Shown here piece after piece: positions 8,331 through 16,420 of a stretch of 36,057 nt of DNA. Source of the stretch: Planctomycetota bacterium (GTDB lineage Bacteria; Planctomycetota; Phycisphaerae; UBA1845; Fen-1342); assembly GCA_018814045.1 (NCBI GenBank), contig JAHJAR010000227.1, positions 1-36,057 on the forward strand, read 5' to 3'. Numbering within the stretch: position 1 is the stretch's first letter; each line of letters starts with the position of its first letter. The translations under genes and the position numbers were made by a program. The notes beneath the pieces were generated by a model, which was given only the letters and a program-made list of their open reading frames with translations, was not told where the DNA came from and did not search any database.

Positions 8331-8783
8331 TCAGTCCGCCAGGTAGCGCTCGTCGTACTCGATCCCGTGCGCGTCCAGCAGCGCCTTTAGCTCCTCCACG
8401 AATCCCAGTCGCTGATGGTGGGCCGGCTGATTCAGGATGTACTCTTGCACCGTCTCGAACTGCGACGGGCTCACCGTGAACGCCGCGTATCCCTCCTGCC
8501 ACGCGAACGCGCGCTGCGTCGGGAACTCCGCGTGGACCCAGCGAGAGCAGCCTGCTTTGAGCCGGCGCAGGAGGGTAGCCAACGCCTCGTCGGTTCGCCA
8601 TTGGATCAGAAGATGGACATGATCAGCGACGCCGCCGATCTCGTGGGCGATGCCGCGTTCGCCCCGAATCGTGCCGCCGACATACTCGTACAGGCGTGGC
8701 TGCAACTCGACCGTGATCGAATTGGCCCGGTGTTTGGTGCTGAAGACGATGTGGTAGAGCAAGCGGGTGTACGTACCTGGCAT
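8331..8783 (-). CDS. REP-associated tyrosine transposase (IS200-like Y1)
   Basis: A 150-residue HUH/Y1 nuclease of the RAYT group, which nicks single-stranded hairpin DNA and forms a 5'-phosphotyrosine link. It opens with the family signature YHIVFSTKHR. The HUH metal-binding motif is DHVHLL (His55, His57) and the nucleophile is probably Tyr115 in FETVQEYILNQ, followed by the usual HH pair. The length is normal for RAYTs and no frame break is seen, so it may be functional. I chose the ATG at 8783 because GGAGGTG lies five bases upstream; this site overlaps the inner right hairpin region, so folding of that hairpin could limit translation. No second IS200/605 gene (TnpB) is present. Confidence 0.9.
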   Translation of the reverse strand: MPGTYTRLLYHIVFSTKHRANSITVELQPRLYEYVGGTIRGERGIAHEIGGVADHVHLLIQWRTDEALATLLRRLKAGCSRWVHAEFPTQRAFAWQEGYAAFTVSPSQFETVQEYILNQPAHHQRLGFVEELKALLDAHGIEYDERYLAD

Positions 8784-8794
8784 GAGCACCTCCC

Positions 8795-8810
8795 CCGCCC
8801 CCCGGGGCGG
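8795..8810. repeat. Right inner hairpin of RAYT unit
   Basis: CCGCCCC pairs with GGGGCGG around CC, immediately upstream of the transposase ribosome binding site. It mirrors 8306-8322. Confidence 0.6.
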
Positions 8811-8832
8811 AATTGCATGCTGCGCATCCTAT

Positions 8833-8861
8833 CCACGGGTTCCGCTGCGCTCCACCCGTGG
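8833..8861 (-). repeat. Right REP-like hairpin
   Basis: CCACGGGT at 8833-8840 pairs with ACCCGTGG at 8854-8861 around TCCGCTGCGCTCC. It is the inverted copy of the repeat at 8253-8281, and the flanking GCGCAT/ATGCGC bases are also shared. Confidence 0.75.
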
Positions 8862-8872
8862 CCATGCGCCTG

Positions 8873-8887
8873 CGCCCTTTCAGGGCG
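8873..8887. repeat. Right outer hairpin, overlapping the speD stop
   Basis: CGCCCT pairs with AGGGCG around TTC. On the minus strand the stop codon of speD (8882-8880) lies inside this hairpin, so the last codons of speD belong to the repeat unit. Confidence 0.6.
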
Positions 8888-9248
8888 GGATCACGGCGTG
8901 TTTCCGCGGCCCGCGGGGCAAGGTGGTGAGCGTGTGCCGCTGCGCCCGAAAGGCGCGTGCCAGGCAGAGACAGGCCCGCTCGGGCTGGGCTCGCCGACCG
9001 CAGGTGAACATGTCGGCAGCGACGTAGGCGTGTTCGGGCCAGGTGTGGATGGCCAAATGTGATTCGGCCAGCAGAGCCAGGACCGTGACGCCGTGGGGAT
9101 GAAACTGGTGCGTGACCTCTTCGAGCAGCGTGGCGCCACCGGCCTGTACCGCGTCGCGCAGGGCCCGCCGTACGAACTCCTGGTCGTTGAGTGATTCTGC
9201 GGGACAGCCGTGCAACTCGATCAGGCAGTGTGTGCCGACGGTGCTCAA
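8880..9248 (-). CDS. speD: S-adenosylmethionine decarboxylase proenzyme
   Basis: A 122-residue prokaryotic class AdoMet decarboxylase. It makes decarboxylated AdoMet, the aminopropyl donor for spermidine synthesis. The proenzyme cleaves itself before Ser63 in AESHLAIHTWPE, turning that serine into the pyruvoyl cofactor. His68 and Cys83 (MFTCG) are the expected processing and proton-donor residues, with spacing identical to the short-type enzymes of Thermotoga and Bacillus. The start is TTG at 9248, with GGGAG eight bases upstream. It follows the asparaginase gene by 15 bases and is probably co-transcribed. The last residues (RKHAVIPP) run into the RAYT hairpin unit, so the C-terminus may have been altered by its insertion. 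No spermidine synthase gene is in the window. Confidence 0.93.
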   Translation of the reverse strand: MSTVGTHCLIELHGCPAESLNDQEFVRRALRDAVQAGGATLLEEVTHQFHPHGVTVLALLAESHLAIHTWPEHAYVAADMFTCGRRAQPERACLCLARAFRAQRHTLTTLPRGPRKHAVIPP

Positions 9249-9263
9249 GGCGCCCGCTCCCTT

Positions 9264-10355
9264 CTATTGACCTTGCGCATGCTTCTCTGGGCGGACCGGA
9301 AACAAGCCCGGAATCGTGACCTGCCGACACGTGGTTCCATCGTGGTAAGCCATTTTGCCTTCACCCCGCATGCTGGCGCCGCCGATCAGACCATCCTTGC
9401 GCACCGCGTAGAACGTGAGCCCGAAGTTCGGCCGCCCGTCTCCCACGAGCAGGCGCTTCTCGCATTTGGCCGTGATGCGGCGGAGTACTGCCAGTGCGGC
9501 TTCCTCGGGCGTGCGGCCCTGGCGCATGAATTCGACCACCATGAACGAAGCGCAGTTCAGCAGATTCGCCTCGCCGCGGCCGGTCGAGCCAGCGGCCCCG
9601 ATATCGTTGTCGACGTAGAGGCCGGCGCCGATGATGGGCGAGTCGCCGACGCGGCCGGGGATCTTGTACGACAGGCCGCTGGTGGTCGTGACGCCGGCCA
9701 GATCGCCGGCAGCGGTCAGGCAACAGCAGTTGATGGTACCGTAGGTGAACTCAAGGCCCGCGTCTCGCAGGCGGTGTGCCGCCTCTTCGCTGGCCTCGGG
9801 ATAGACCCAGTCGTCCCGGTCGGAGTGATTCTCTTTCCACTCCAGCCAGATGCGCCGCGCCTCATCGGTCAGCAGCTCTTCCTCTTTGAAACCGTGGGCC
9901 TTGGCGAACTGGAGCGCTCCGTCACCGACCAGCAAGACATGGTCGGTCCGCTGCATCACGAGCATGGCCACGCGGGAAGGATTGCGGATATTGCGCAGCG
10001 CGGCGACTCCCCCAGCCTTATGCGTGGGCCCATGCATGACGCTGGCATCGAGTTCGACGACGCCGTCCTCGTTGGGCAATCCGCCCAGCCCGACGGAGTG
10101 GTCGGCGGGATCATCCTCGACCAGGTTCACGCCGGCCACAACCGCGTCCAGCGGGTCGCTACCATTGCGGATCATCTCCATGGCCTTGCGGCAGGCAGCG
10201 AGGCCGTTGGCGCTGGAAATCACGAGCGGGCCGCCGGTGGCGTCGGTTTTCTCCGGGGGGGAGTCTTGTGCGCCCAACGTGGCCATCTTGCCTCCCAATC
10301 CAACCGCGGCGACTCCGGCCGCGGAGTACACGAATTCTCGTCGGCTGATCGACAT
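9264..10355 (-). CDS. N4-(beta-N-acetylglucosaminyl)-L-asparaginase / isoaspartyl peptidase family, Tat-exported
   Basis: An Ntn-hydrolase of family T2, 363 residues from the ATG at 10355, which has AAGGAGAAGGGG directly upstream. The N-terminus MSISRREFVYSAAG is a twin-arginine signal, so the folded enzyme should be exported. Autocleavage would occur before Thr207 in TYGTINCCCL, producing the N-terminal nucleophile of the beta chain. The substrate-binding stretch GRVGDSPIIGAGLYVDN near 234-250 matches glycosylasparaginases closely. The usual HDT before the nucleophile is YGT here. The enzyme would release aspartate from glycosylated asparagine, or process isoaspartyl or beta-aspartyl peptides. 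Earlier in-frame start codons exist but would spoil the Tat signal. It heads a probable two-gene unit with speD, with no obvious functional link. Confidence 0.9.
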   Translation of the reverse strand: MSISRREFVYSAAGVAAVGLGGKMATLGAQDSPPEKTDATGGPLVISSANGLAACRKAMEMIRNGSDPLDAVVAGVNLVEDDPADHSVGLGGLPNEDGVVELDASVMHGPTHKAGGVAALRNIRNPSRVAMLVMQRTDHVLLVGDGALQFAKAHGFKEEELLTDEARRIWLEWKENHSDRDDWVYPEASEEAAHRLRDAGLEFTYGTINCCCLTAAGDLAGVTTTSGLSYKIPGRVGDSPIIGAGLYVDNDIGAAGSTGRGEANLLNCASFMVVEFMRQGRTPEEAALAVLRRITAKCEKRLLVGDGRPNFGLTFYAVRKDGLIGGASMRGEGKMAYHDGTTCRQVTIPGLFPVRPEKHAQGQ

Positions 10356-10483
10356 CCCCTTCTCCTTCTGCCGCGAATGGCGCGACACAGCCCGGCGTCC
10401 GCCCACCCTGTCCTGCTCTCGTTGATACGCACATGCCGAACCAACATCATAACGCCCCCAGTGCGAATTGGGCGCGCGGGCGG

Positions 10484-10489
10484 TACAAT
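10484..10489 (+). promoter_or_regulatory. -10-like TACAAT before the YlbF/GT39/LpxL operon
   Basis: TACAAT stands out in the GC-rich divergent region between the asparaginase gene and the plus-strand operon, 53 bases before the first start codon. No convincing -35 box is seen, so this is a weak call. Confidence 0.25.
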
Positions 10490-10541
10490 TCTCCCGTACA
10501 TTACATTAGCACCCAACCTGACCTCTGGCCCCAGGTGGACT

Positions 10542-10904
10542 ATGGCTGACACAAAGGAACTAATGGCTCAGGCCCAGGCGCTCGGCAACGCCATCGCCGG
10601 TCACGCACGCGTCCGCGACTACCTCGCGGCGCGCCAGGCGGTGCAGAACAGCGTGGACACGCAGACTCTCCTGCGCGACTACCAACAGCATACCGAACAC
10701 ATTCGCAAGCTGGAAGCCGAGCAGAAGCCCATCGAGGTGGCCGACAAACAGAAGCTGGCCGCACTCGAACACCGTATGTCAGGCGATGATGCGCTCAAGA
10801 GCCTGATGCGGTCCCAGGCCGACTACGCCGAACTCATGACGCAGATCAACCGCGCGATGGAGGCGGCGCTCGTGGCCGCACAGACCCCCGGCGAATCCAA
10901 GTGA
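10542..10904 (+). CDS. YlbF/YmcA (Com_YlbF) family protein
   Basis: A 120-residue, almost wholly alpha-helical, charged protein: MADTKELMAQAQALGNAIAG, then helices with DYQQHTEHIRKLEAEQKP and a final ADYAELMTQINRAMEAAL. The pattern matches the YlbF/YmcA family. In Bacillus these proteins, with YaaT, form a complex that affects RNase Y, competence and biofilm; roles in Gram-negative-type bacteria are unknown. The same reading frame stays open far upstream, but that part is antisense to the asparaginase gene. The ATG at 10542 has AGGTGG just before it. Its stop overlaps the next start as GTGA, so translation of the two is coupled. Confidence 0.75.
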   Translation: MADTKELMAQAQALGNAIAGHARVRDYLAARQAVQNSVDTQTLLRDYQQHTEHIRKLEAEQKPIEVADKQKLAALEHRMSGDDALKSLMRSQADYAELMTQINRAMEAALVAAQTPGESK

Positions 10905-12919
10905 CCGACATCCCCCCCGACCAGACCAGCCCCGAGCAGATGACGCCCGCCGTGTCCCCCGGCCCGCGCAACGCAAACACGGCTGCGGCGCAGGCTATGC
11001 GCAAACCGATCGCCCCGGCGACCATCGGCTGGCTCATCGCCCTCTTGGGCTGGACCTCGCTGCTGGCGTTCTACCACCTCGACGGCGGGGCCAGTTTCGA
11101 GCCGACCGACTGCTGGGTAGCCCAGACCGCGCGCGAGATGAGTGAAGGTGACTCCTGGCAGGACTTCGTCGTATCGCGCTTCTGCGGCGAAAAACGCATG
11201 CAGAAATCGCCCGGCCCCTACTGGGCCGTAGTGCTGACCAGCTTCTTGCGCGGCACGCCGGTCGATGAGAGCAGCACACGCCTGCCCAACGGCATCGCGG
11301 CGGTCTTGCTGGTCGCAACGATCTTCTGGCTCACGCGGCACATCGCCGGTGACCGCGCCGCGATCTTCGCCGGCTTCGCCGCTTCGTCGAGCGTTCTGAT
11401 CCTGTACTGGTCGCACCGCGGCGCGAGCGACCTGGGATTGACAACGTTCATTGCCATCTCGTTGGCGTGCCTGTGGGTCGCGGCCAACACTGAGCCGCCC
11501 GGCTGGAAGCGCAATGTGCTCTGGCTGCTGGGCTATTTCGCCGCCGGCCTGGGCATGCTCTACAAGATGCCGATGCCGCTCGCCTGCATCGGGGCACCGG
11601 CGTTCTTCTACCTGCTGTTGCGCAACCGTTGGCGCGTCCTCGCCAACCGCTGGCATCTACTCGGGTTGGCCGTGTTTCTCCTGGCCTGGCTGCCGTGGGC
11701 CATCGCCGTGCTCCTCGCCGAGCCGACCGCGCTCGACAAATGGCGGGTGGAATTCTTCGATCGCTTCACCGGCAACCTGCCAAACGTGCAGCACCAGAAA
11801 CAGTGGTTCTTCTACTTCATCTACCTTCTGCCGCCGCTGGTGTACTGCGTCCCCTACACGCTGTCGCTGCCGCGGGCCTTCGTCCGCGCCTTTCGCAAGC
11901 AACCCGGCGTGAACCGCGACGGCATGCTCTTCATGCTGATCTGGTTTTTCAGCCTGTTGGCTTTCTTCACCGCCGCCACTGGCAAGGAGCTGCGCTACTT
12001 CCTCCCGGCGCTGCCCCCGCTGTTTGTCATGCTGGGGGTGGAGCTGGCGCACTTCTTCGATCCCCAGCGACCAGCCAACCCTAAGCTTGAGCGGCGCGGC
12101 GCGTGGGCCGTGTGGATACTCGTTCCGGTGGGGTTCGCCATCGGCGTTTTCGTTTTGCGCCAGTGGTACGAGCGGGAAGCCGCGCTCGGCATGTTTGCCT
12201 GGAACGAACTCTGGCCCTCCTACGTCGTCACCGCGGCCATCTTCGCGGGCGGCGCGGCCCTGTCCGCGTGGCTCTATCGCCGCCGGCACACCAATGCAGC
12301 CTTTGGCGCGTTGGTCGCGACGATGTACCTGACGTGGCTGTGGATGTGGCCAAACCTGATGCCCACGCTGATCTCGCAACAACCCTTCCGCGACTTTGCC
12401 GCGCAGTTGCGGGAGAACATCCCCAGCACCGAGCAGGGGCAACTGCGACAGATCGCCCACCAGGACCCCCGGATCATCTGGTACAGCGACTACCGCTTCC
12501 CCCGCATCATCGATCAGCTCGAACTGCTGCGCAGGCAGGGCGGGCGGCGCTCGCTGGAGTATGAAACGCGCACCGTGGGCGAAGAAATGGCGCTACAACT
12601 GGCGGGCGAGCAGCGCGTGCTCTTCGTCGCCAGCCGGCCGCACTACCTGGATTTTCTGATCAAGGCGCCGCCGGAGTTGGCCCAGGAAGGGCGCGCTATG
12701 CCTCCGACGTATCTGTGGTTCCAGACGCGCGTCGGACCGAAGCTGAAGCACTACGTCGTCTTCGGCAACCGGCCCCCGCCGTGGGACGAGCCCGCCCTGA
12801 AACCACCCAGTGAACGGCTGGAAGCGGCGCGCCAGGCGCTCCGGAACACAACGCTCACAACCCGGCCCGCGCAGACGACCTCGGAACCAACGACGTCACG
12901 GCCGGCGGATGATGGCTGA
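10901..12919 (+). CDS. Glycosyltransferase family 39-like (ArnT/PMT) membrane protein
   Basis: A 672-residue polytopic protein with about ten to twelve hydrophobic segments across residues 45-480 and a hydrophilic C-terminal part. The first exported loop has EPTDCWVAQTAREMSEGDSW followed by KSPGPYW. This matches the acidic first loop and KPPL-like motif of GT-C transferases such as ArnT and protein O-mannosyltransferases. These move sugars from polyprenyl-phosphate carriers to lipid A, proteins or other acceptors at the periplasmic face. The acceptor here is unknown. The acyltransferase gene directly downstream makes a glycolipid or lipid A role attractive, but this is inference. Translation starts at GTG, overlapping the previous stop by four bases. 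A Pro/Thr-rich tail ends the protein. Confidence 0.82.
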   Translation: MTDIPPDQTSPEQMTPAVSPGPRNANTAAAQAMRKPIAPATIGWLIALLGWTSLLAFYHLDGGASFEPTDCWVAQTAREMSEGDSWQDFVVSRFCGEKRMQKSPGPYWAVVLTSFLRGTPVDESSTRLPNGIAAVLLVATIFWLTRHIAGDRAAIFAGFAASSSVLILYWSHRGASDLGLTTFIAISLACLWVAANTEPPGWKRNVLWLLGYFAAGLGMLYKMPMPLACIGAPAFFYLLLRNRWRVLANRWHLLGLAVFLLAWLPWAIAVLLAEPTALDKWRVEFFDRFTGNLPNVQHQKQWFFYFIYLLPPLVYCVPYTLSLPRAFVRAFRKQPGVNRDGMLFMLIWFFSLLAFFTAATGKELRYFLPALPPLFVMLGVELAHFFDPQRPANPKLERRGAWAVWILVPVGFAIGVFVLRQWYEREAALGMFAWNELWPSYVVTAAIFAGGAALSAWLYRRRHTNAAFGALVATMYLTWLWMWPNLMPTLISQQPFRDFAAQLRENIPSTEQGQLRQIAHQDPRIIWYSDYRFPRIIDQLELLRRQGGRRSLEYETRTVGEEMALQLAGEQRVLFVASRPHYLDFLIKAPPELAQEGRAMPPTYLWFQTRVGPKLKHYVVFGNRPPPWDEPALKPPSERLEAARQALRNTTLTTRPAQTTSEPTTSRPADDG

Positions 12920-13935
12920 TGAGCCAGGGCGCCCCCGGCACGATCGCGCGTTGGCAGGCGGCCTGGCGGGCCGCCCCCAGCCGCCGCGTCGCCCTGCGCT
13001 ACTTCGCCGAGTACACGGCGTTGCGCCTTTGGGGGCTGCTCATCGGCTGCTTTCCCATCGAAGCGAACCTGGCCACGGCCCGCCAACTCGGGCGCATCTG
13101 GTGGCTGCTGATGAAACGCCACCGCGAACGCGCCTTGGACAACCTGCGCCACGCGTTCGGCGAGCGCTACAGCGAAAAAGAACTCGAGCGCATCGCCCGC
13201 CGCTCTTTCGAGCACTTCGCCCAGCTTTACCTGGTCGAGCTGGTCATGACGCCGCGTACGGTGAATGAGTGGTCGTGGGCTCGCTACGTGGAGTTGGACA
13301 ACCTCGGACCGGCGTTGCGCGAGTTGCTGACCGAGCGCGGCACGATCATGCTCACCGCCCACTTCGGGAATTATGAGTTGCTCGGCTACACGATCGCCAA
13401 GCTCGGCCTGCCCATCGTCGCGGTCATGCGCCCCCTGGACAACCCCCTGATCAACGACTACCTGCTCGGCTCACGCGAAGTCGGCGGCCTCTCACTACTG
13501 TTCAAGAAAGGCGTCACCCGCTCGGCCGAAGACGTGCTCAAAGCCGGCGGCACGCTCTGCTTCATCGCCGACCAGGATGCCGGCCGCAAGGGCGTCTTCG
13601 CCGATTTCTTCGGCCGCAAGGCGTCGTGGTACAAGTCAATCGGCCTGCTGGCCATGCAACGCCGCGTGCCGCTGGTGGTCGGCCATGCCGCCCGGCAACA
13701 GCGCGGCTTCCGGTACCGCATGGCGATCGAACGCATCATCCAGCCGGAAGAGTGGGAGCACCAGGACGATCCGCTACGCTGGATCACCGCAACCTTCGCC
13801 CACGCCCTGGAGACCGCGATCCGGCGCCATCCCGAGCAGTACCTGTGGATGCACCGCCGCTGGAAATCCCGCCCGCGCGACGAGCGCAGTCAACCGCCCC
13901 ACGAGAGCCCCGCAGCGACGGGCCCGCCCGCCTGA
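12919..13935 (+). CDS. Lysophospholipid / lipid A acyltransferase, LpxL/HtrB family
   Basis: A 338-residue member of the bacterial lipid A biosynthesis acyltransferase family. The HX4(D/E) catalytic motif is HFGNYE (His148, Glu153), in a context of GTIMLTAHFGNYELLG. Later blocks include VMRPLDNPLIN, FIADQDAGRKGVFADFFG and a terminal EQYLWMHRRWKSRP, all diagnostic. It should transfer an acyl chain from acyl-ACP to a lipid A precursor or a related membrane lipid on the inner membrane. Residues 30-50 may form the membrane anchor. The start overlaps the glycosyltransferase stop by one base (TGATG), so the three genes 10542-13935 form a coupled operon. Confidence 0.9.
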   Translation: MSQGAPGTIARWQAAWRAAPSRRVALRYFAEYTALRLWGLLIGCFPIEANLATARQLGRIWWLLMKRHRERALDNLRHAFGERYSEKELERIARRSFEHFAQLYLVELVMTPRTVNEWSWARYVELDNLGPALRELLTERGTIMLTAHFGNYELLGYTIAKLGLPIVAVMRPLDNPLINDYLLGSREVGGLSLLFKKGVTRSAEDVLKAGGTLCFIADQDAGRKGVFADFFGRKASWYKSIGLLAMQRRVPLVVGHAARQQRGFRYRMAIERIIQPEEWEHQDDPLRWITATFAHALETAIRRHPEQYLWMHRRWKSRPRDERSQPPHESPAATGPPA

Positions 13936-13963
13936 GCACGCGGGAACCCACGCCAAAAGAGAA

Positions 13964-13978
13964 CGGGCCGACGGCCCG
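13964..13978. terminator. Stem-loop between convergent genes
   Basis: CGGGCC pairs with GGCCCG around GAC, in the 87-base gap where the acyltransferase operon meets the minus-strand PKD gene. There is no T-run on either side, so a bidirectional terminator is only plausible. Confidence 0.35.
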
Positions 13979-14022
13979 GCTGGGCAATCGGCCCGGAACG
14001 GTCTTGATATCGGTATGCGCAG

Positions 14023-15525
14023 CTACCAGCGCTTGCGGCCGCGCATCAAGGACAGCATGACGGGCAGCGCAGCCAAAGGCAGCAGGCTGCCACCGAAGGC
14101 CGCGGTCGCCGGCTGTTGCATACCGTCGTCTCCGAGGTTCCCGCCGTCGCCCGAAGTCTTCTCATCCGCCGAGTCCTGCGAGATGGTCACGCCGGCGGTC
14201 CCGGCTTCCATCACCAGGACCGAGGTGGTCTTGGTATCCATCATGCCGGACGGATCGGTCACGATCAGGCGGAAGTAATACGTGCCCTCCTGGGTAGCCT
14301 GCCAGGCGGAAATCGGCGCTTCGAGCCCGCCGAGCGGCTGGAACAGGCGGGTGGCGTCCTCGATCGTCAGGTTGCCGCCCAACTCGTCGGTCTGCCGCCA
14401 GCGGAAAGTGAGCTCGTCGCCATCCGGGTCACTCGAGACGGTGCCGTCGAGCATGAGCACCTGCCCGACCAGAACGGCCGCAGTCGGCCCCACGATGGTG
14501 GCGGTTGGGGCGCGGTTTTCCGGAATGGTGGAGACGACCTCGACCGTCACGGTGTCGGTCGTCGGGAGCGAATTCACCCCGTCGTCGACCGTCAGCCGGT
14601 ACGTATACGTTCCGACCGCATTCAAAGTCACCTCGGCGACCGCGGGTTTGTTGGTAGGGTCGGGGTACTTGGGCTCGACCGGCTCCGGGCCAGTGATCCA
14701 CTCCCAACTGTACTCGATCCGGTCCTTCTCGAAGACGTTCGGATCGAGCGCGTCAAACCCGATGTTGTAACCGTCATAGGTCTGGCTGCCGTCGAGTTCC
14801 ACGGTAGTCCCGGCTGCCACAACCATGTCGATACCCGCATCAGCGAAGGCCGGGGGATTCCCGCCCGTATCCAGTACGGAGTTCGCCACCGCGTAAAGCA
14901 GTTGATAGTCAAAGGTCACATCGGCGCCGCATCCACCCGGCACGAACGCATTGGCGGAAGCGCTGTCCTGGCAGTCGGGGTCCTGGTTGTTCGAGACGCC
15001 TAATTCCACCAGCCAGCGTACATCCCAGGTAACATCGCCGCGCAGGCGCGCCTGGTTCTTGCCCACCCATTCCGGGATGGTGAACTCGAGCGAAATCGTC
15101 AGCGTGGTCTGCCCCACACCCGGCGCAAAGCCGTCCCCCTCGCGCGGCTGAAAGAGCCGGTCGCATTCGAGGAAGGGGCCCGGCTCGGGTGAGGGATAGT
15201 CGACCAGAGGAAACCAGTAGGCTCGTTGGCGGATGAACACGGGTTCCTGGTCGGTGTCGTCCGCGGCACCCGTCCAATCCGCATCGGTGATTGTCAGTGT
15301 CGCAATGAGGATGTCGCGCTCGCTGGCGAGGTCCGAGTCCGGATCGAAGGCCACCGGGTTCAGGTACAGATACAGGGACCCTGAAGCGCCGACGTACTCC
15401 TCAATCTCCCAGGTCACATTGGTGATGACCGGGGGGGCGTTGCCCTCGTCTTGGGCCTGCGTGGCGGGTATGCCCGATAACACCAAAAACAGCCCCAGCA
15501 CACATGCGATCCCTGTCCGTTTCAT
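14023..15525 (-). CDS. Secreted PKD-domain protein with C-terminal sorting tail
   Basis: A 500-residue exported protein. It has a Sec signal peptide ending ATQA|QDEG near residue 24. A beta-rich N-terminal domain of about 190 residues contains several cysteines. Two PKD-like Ig folds follow, at about 221-335 (FADAGIDMVV, LDGSQTYDG, YTYRLTVDDG) and 336-440 (PTATIVGP, SSDPDGDELTFRWRQ, YYFRLIVTDPSG). The C-terminus has a disordered Gly/Asp region, a hydrophobic segment (LLPLAALPVMLSLM) and RGRKRW, a tripartite sorting tail like those of other surface proteins in this type of organism. No enzyme motif is seen. The ribosome binding site is GAGGTGATGGC. It is the last gene of the minus-strand surface-protein cluster. 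Confidence 0.85.
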   Translation of the reverse strand: MKRTGIACVLGLFLVLSGIPATQAQDEGNAPPVITNVTWEIEEYVGASGSLYLYLNPVAFDPDSDLASERDILIATLTITDADWTGAADDTDQEPVFIRQRAYWFPLVDYPSPEPGPFLECDRLFQPREGDGFAPGVGQTTLTISLEFTIPEWVGKNQARLRGDVTWDVRWLVELGVSNNQDPDCQDSASANAFVPGGCGADVTFDYQLLYAVANSVLDTGGNPPAFADAGIDMVVAAGTTVELDGSQTYDGYNIGFDALDPNVFEKDRIEYSWEWITGPEPVEPKYPDPTNKPAVAEVTLNAVGTYTYRLTVDDGVNSLPTTDTVTVEVVSTIPENRAPTATIVGPTAAVLVGQVLMLDGTVSSDPDGDELTFRWRQTDELGGNLTIEDATRLFQPLGGLEAPISAWQATQEGTYYFRLIVTDPSGMMDTKTTSVLVMEAGTAGVTISQDSADEKTSGDGGNLGDDGMQQPATAAFGGSLLPLAALPVMLSLMRGRKRW

Positions 15526-15599
15526 GCCATCACCTCGTTACTCACCACACCATTGTATGGTAGTCGTCAAACAACGTCGCGGACTACGCTCTTATGCGA

Positions 15600-16379
15600 C
15601 TAGGAGAGAATCGTCACAGTCGCGAAGTTTCCGTCAGCATCCGGGAGGTCAAAAAAGTCGAAGCGGATATCCTCGCCCTCAAAAAACTCGTTCGATTCTC
15701 GGACCCCGCCGCCCAGCTTGAGGAACATCCCGGGGCGCAGCGGTTCGCACTGGTACGCGTCGATCTGCGCCAGCGTCTTGCGGCCGCCGCTGGTGCCGGT
15801 TGCCGGACCCGTTTGGACCCGTCCCTGAATCTCGTACTCGAACGCCACAGTGTCGCACGACACGGGCGGCTGTAAGTACGCCAACACCACGTCAGGCGTG
15901 ATCAGCGCGAACGCCGTCGCGGGGCCGGCCAACGGATCACCACCGGTGTCACCGGCCTGGGGCAGCCGGATTCTGGTTGCGCCGGCGGTGCCCGGTCCGT
16001 TGTACACGAACGTGCCCGGGGTGAGCGTGAACGCCGTCCCAATCTCCACCTCCCGGGCAAGCTGCACGTAACCGCCGCTGAGCAGAGCGTCCTGCTGCTC
16101 GGCCGAGCGGATACTGCTCGCGTAGACCCAGGCCGCGAAAGAAACATGCAATTCCGCATCAGGGTGCTGGTTGGCAAACGTTACGGTAATGGTCCGGCGA
16201 AACTCGTCCTCCGTGGCAGCACCACCGGCGGCACCTCCGCTGTCGGTGTCCTGCGAACTGGAAACACCGAATACGTCGGTCAATGTCAGGAATGGGTTCC
16301 GCTCACCACCGGCGGGCAAACACCCGACAATCAGAAGCGCCAACAGCCCGCCAATTGTTCCTCGGATCAGCATCCGCAT
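15600..16379 (-). CDS. Putative lipoprotein of the surface-protein cluster
   Basis: About 259 residues from the ATG at 16379, which has AAGGAAACGG upstream; a GTG 36 bases earlier is less likely. The signal peptide ends in lipobox LIVGC. The mature start is NPFLTLTDVFGV, then a Gly/Ala/Asp-rich spacer and a beta-rich domain with two internal cysteine positions (PPVSCDTVAFEYEI, DAYQCEPLRPG). The NPF...GV opening and the central 'ITVTFANQ' strand resemble the two small lipoproteins at 19.2-20.3 kb, so it may be a larger, diverged relative. No enzyme motif is seen. It lies 41 bases after the propeller gene and 74 bases before the PKD gene. Confidence 0.75.
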   Translation of the reverse strand: MRMLIRGTIGGLLALLIVGCLPAGGERNPFLTLTDVFGVSSSQDTDSGGAAGGAATEDEFRRTITVTFANQHPDAELHVSFAAWVYASSIRSAEQQDALLSGGYVQLAREVEIGTAFTLTPGTFVYNGPGTAGATRIRLPQAGDTGGDPLAGPATAFALITPDVVLAYLQPPVSCDTVAFEYEIQGRVQTGPATGTSGGRKTLAQIDAYQCEPLRPGMFLKLGGGVRESNEFFEGEDIRFDFFDLPDADGNFATVTILS

Positions 16380-16420
16380 AGCCGTTTCCTTCACACCAGT
16401 AGCGACGGTTCTCACTCCGC

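Larger units (their letters stand above)
8226..8887. mobile_element. RAYT unit with mirror-image hairpin termini
   Basis: A transposase gene of the REP-associated type is flanked by the same three structures in inverted order. On the left are an outer GC hairpin at 8226-8240, a REP-like hairpin at 8253-8281 and an inner GC hairpin at 8306-8322. On the right are the inner hairpin at 8795-8810, the REP-like hairpin at 8833-8861 and the outer hairpin at 8873-8887. The 38-base stretch around the left REP hairpin matches the reverse complement of the right one with a single difference. The gene reads leftward inside. The whole unit is about 660 bases and lies between the small protein gene and speD. 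It is best read as a REP/BIME-like element carried with its own Y1 transposase. Whether it still moves is unknown. Confidence 0.75.

Noticed and set aside
6901..8601. 566-codon minus-strand open frame
   Set aside because: It overlaps mutL, the small membrane protein and the RAYT gene; its composition is Arg/Ser-rich antisense sequence.
9210..10541. Long open frame upstream of and in phase with the YlbF-like gene
   Set aside because: It is antisense to the asparaginase gene, Arg/Ala-rich and unlike any family; the real start at 10542 has a ribosome binding site.
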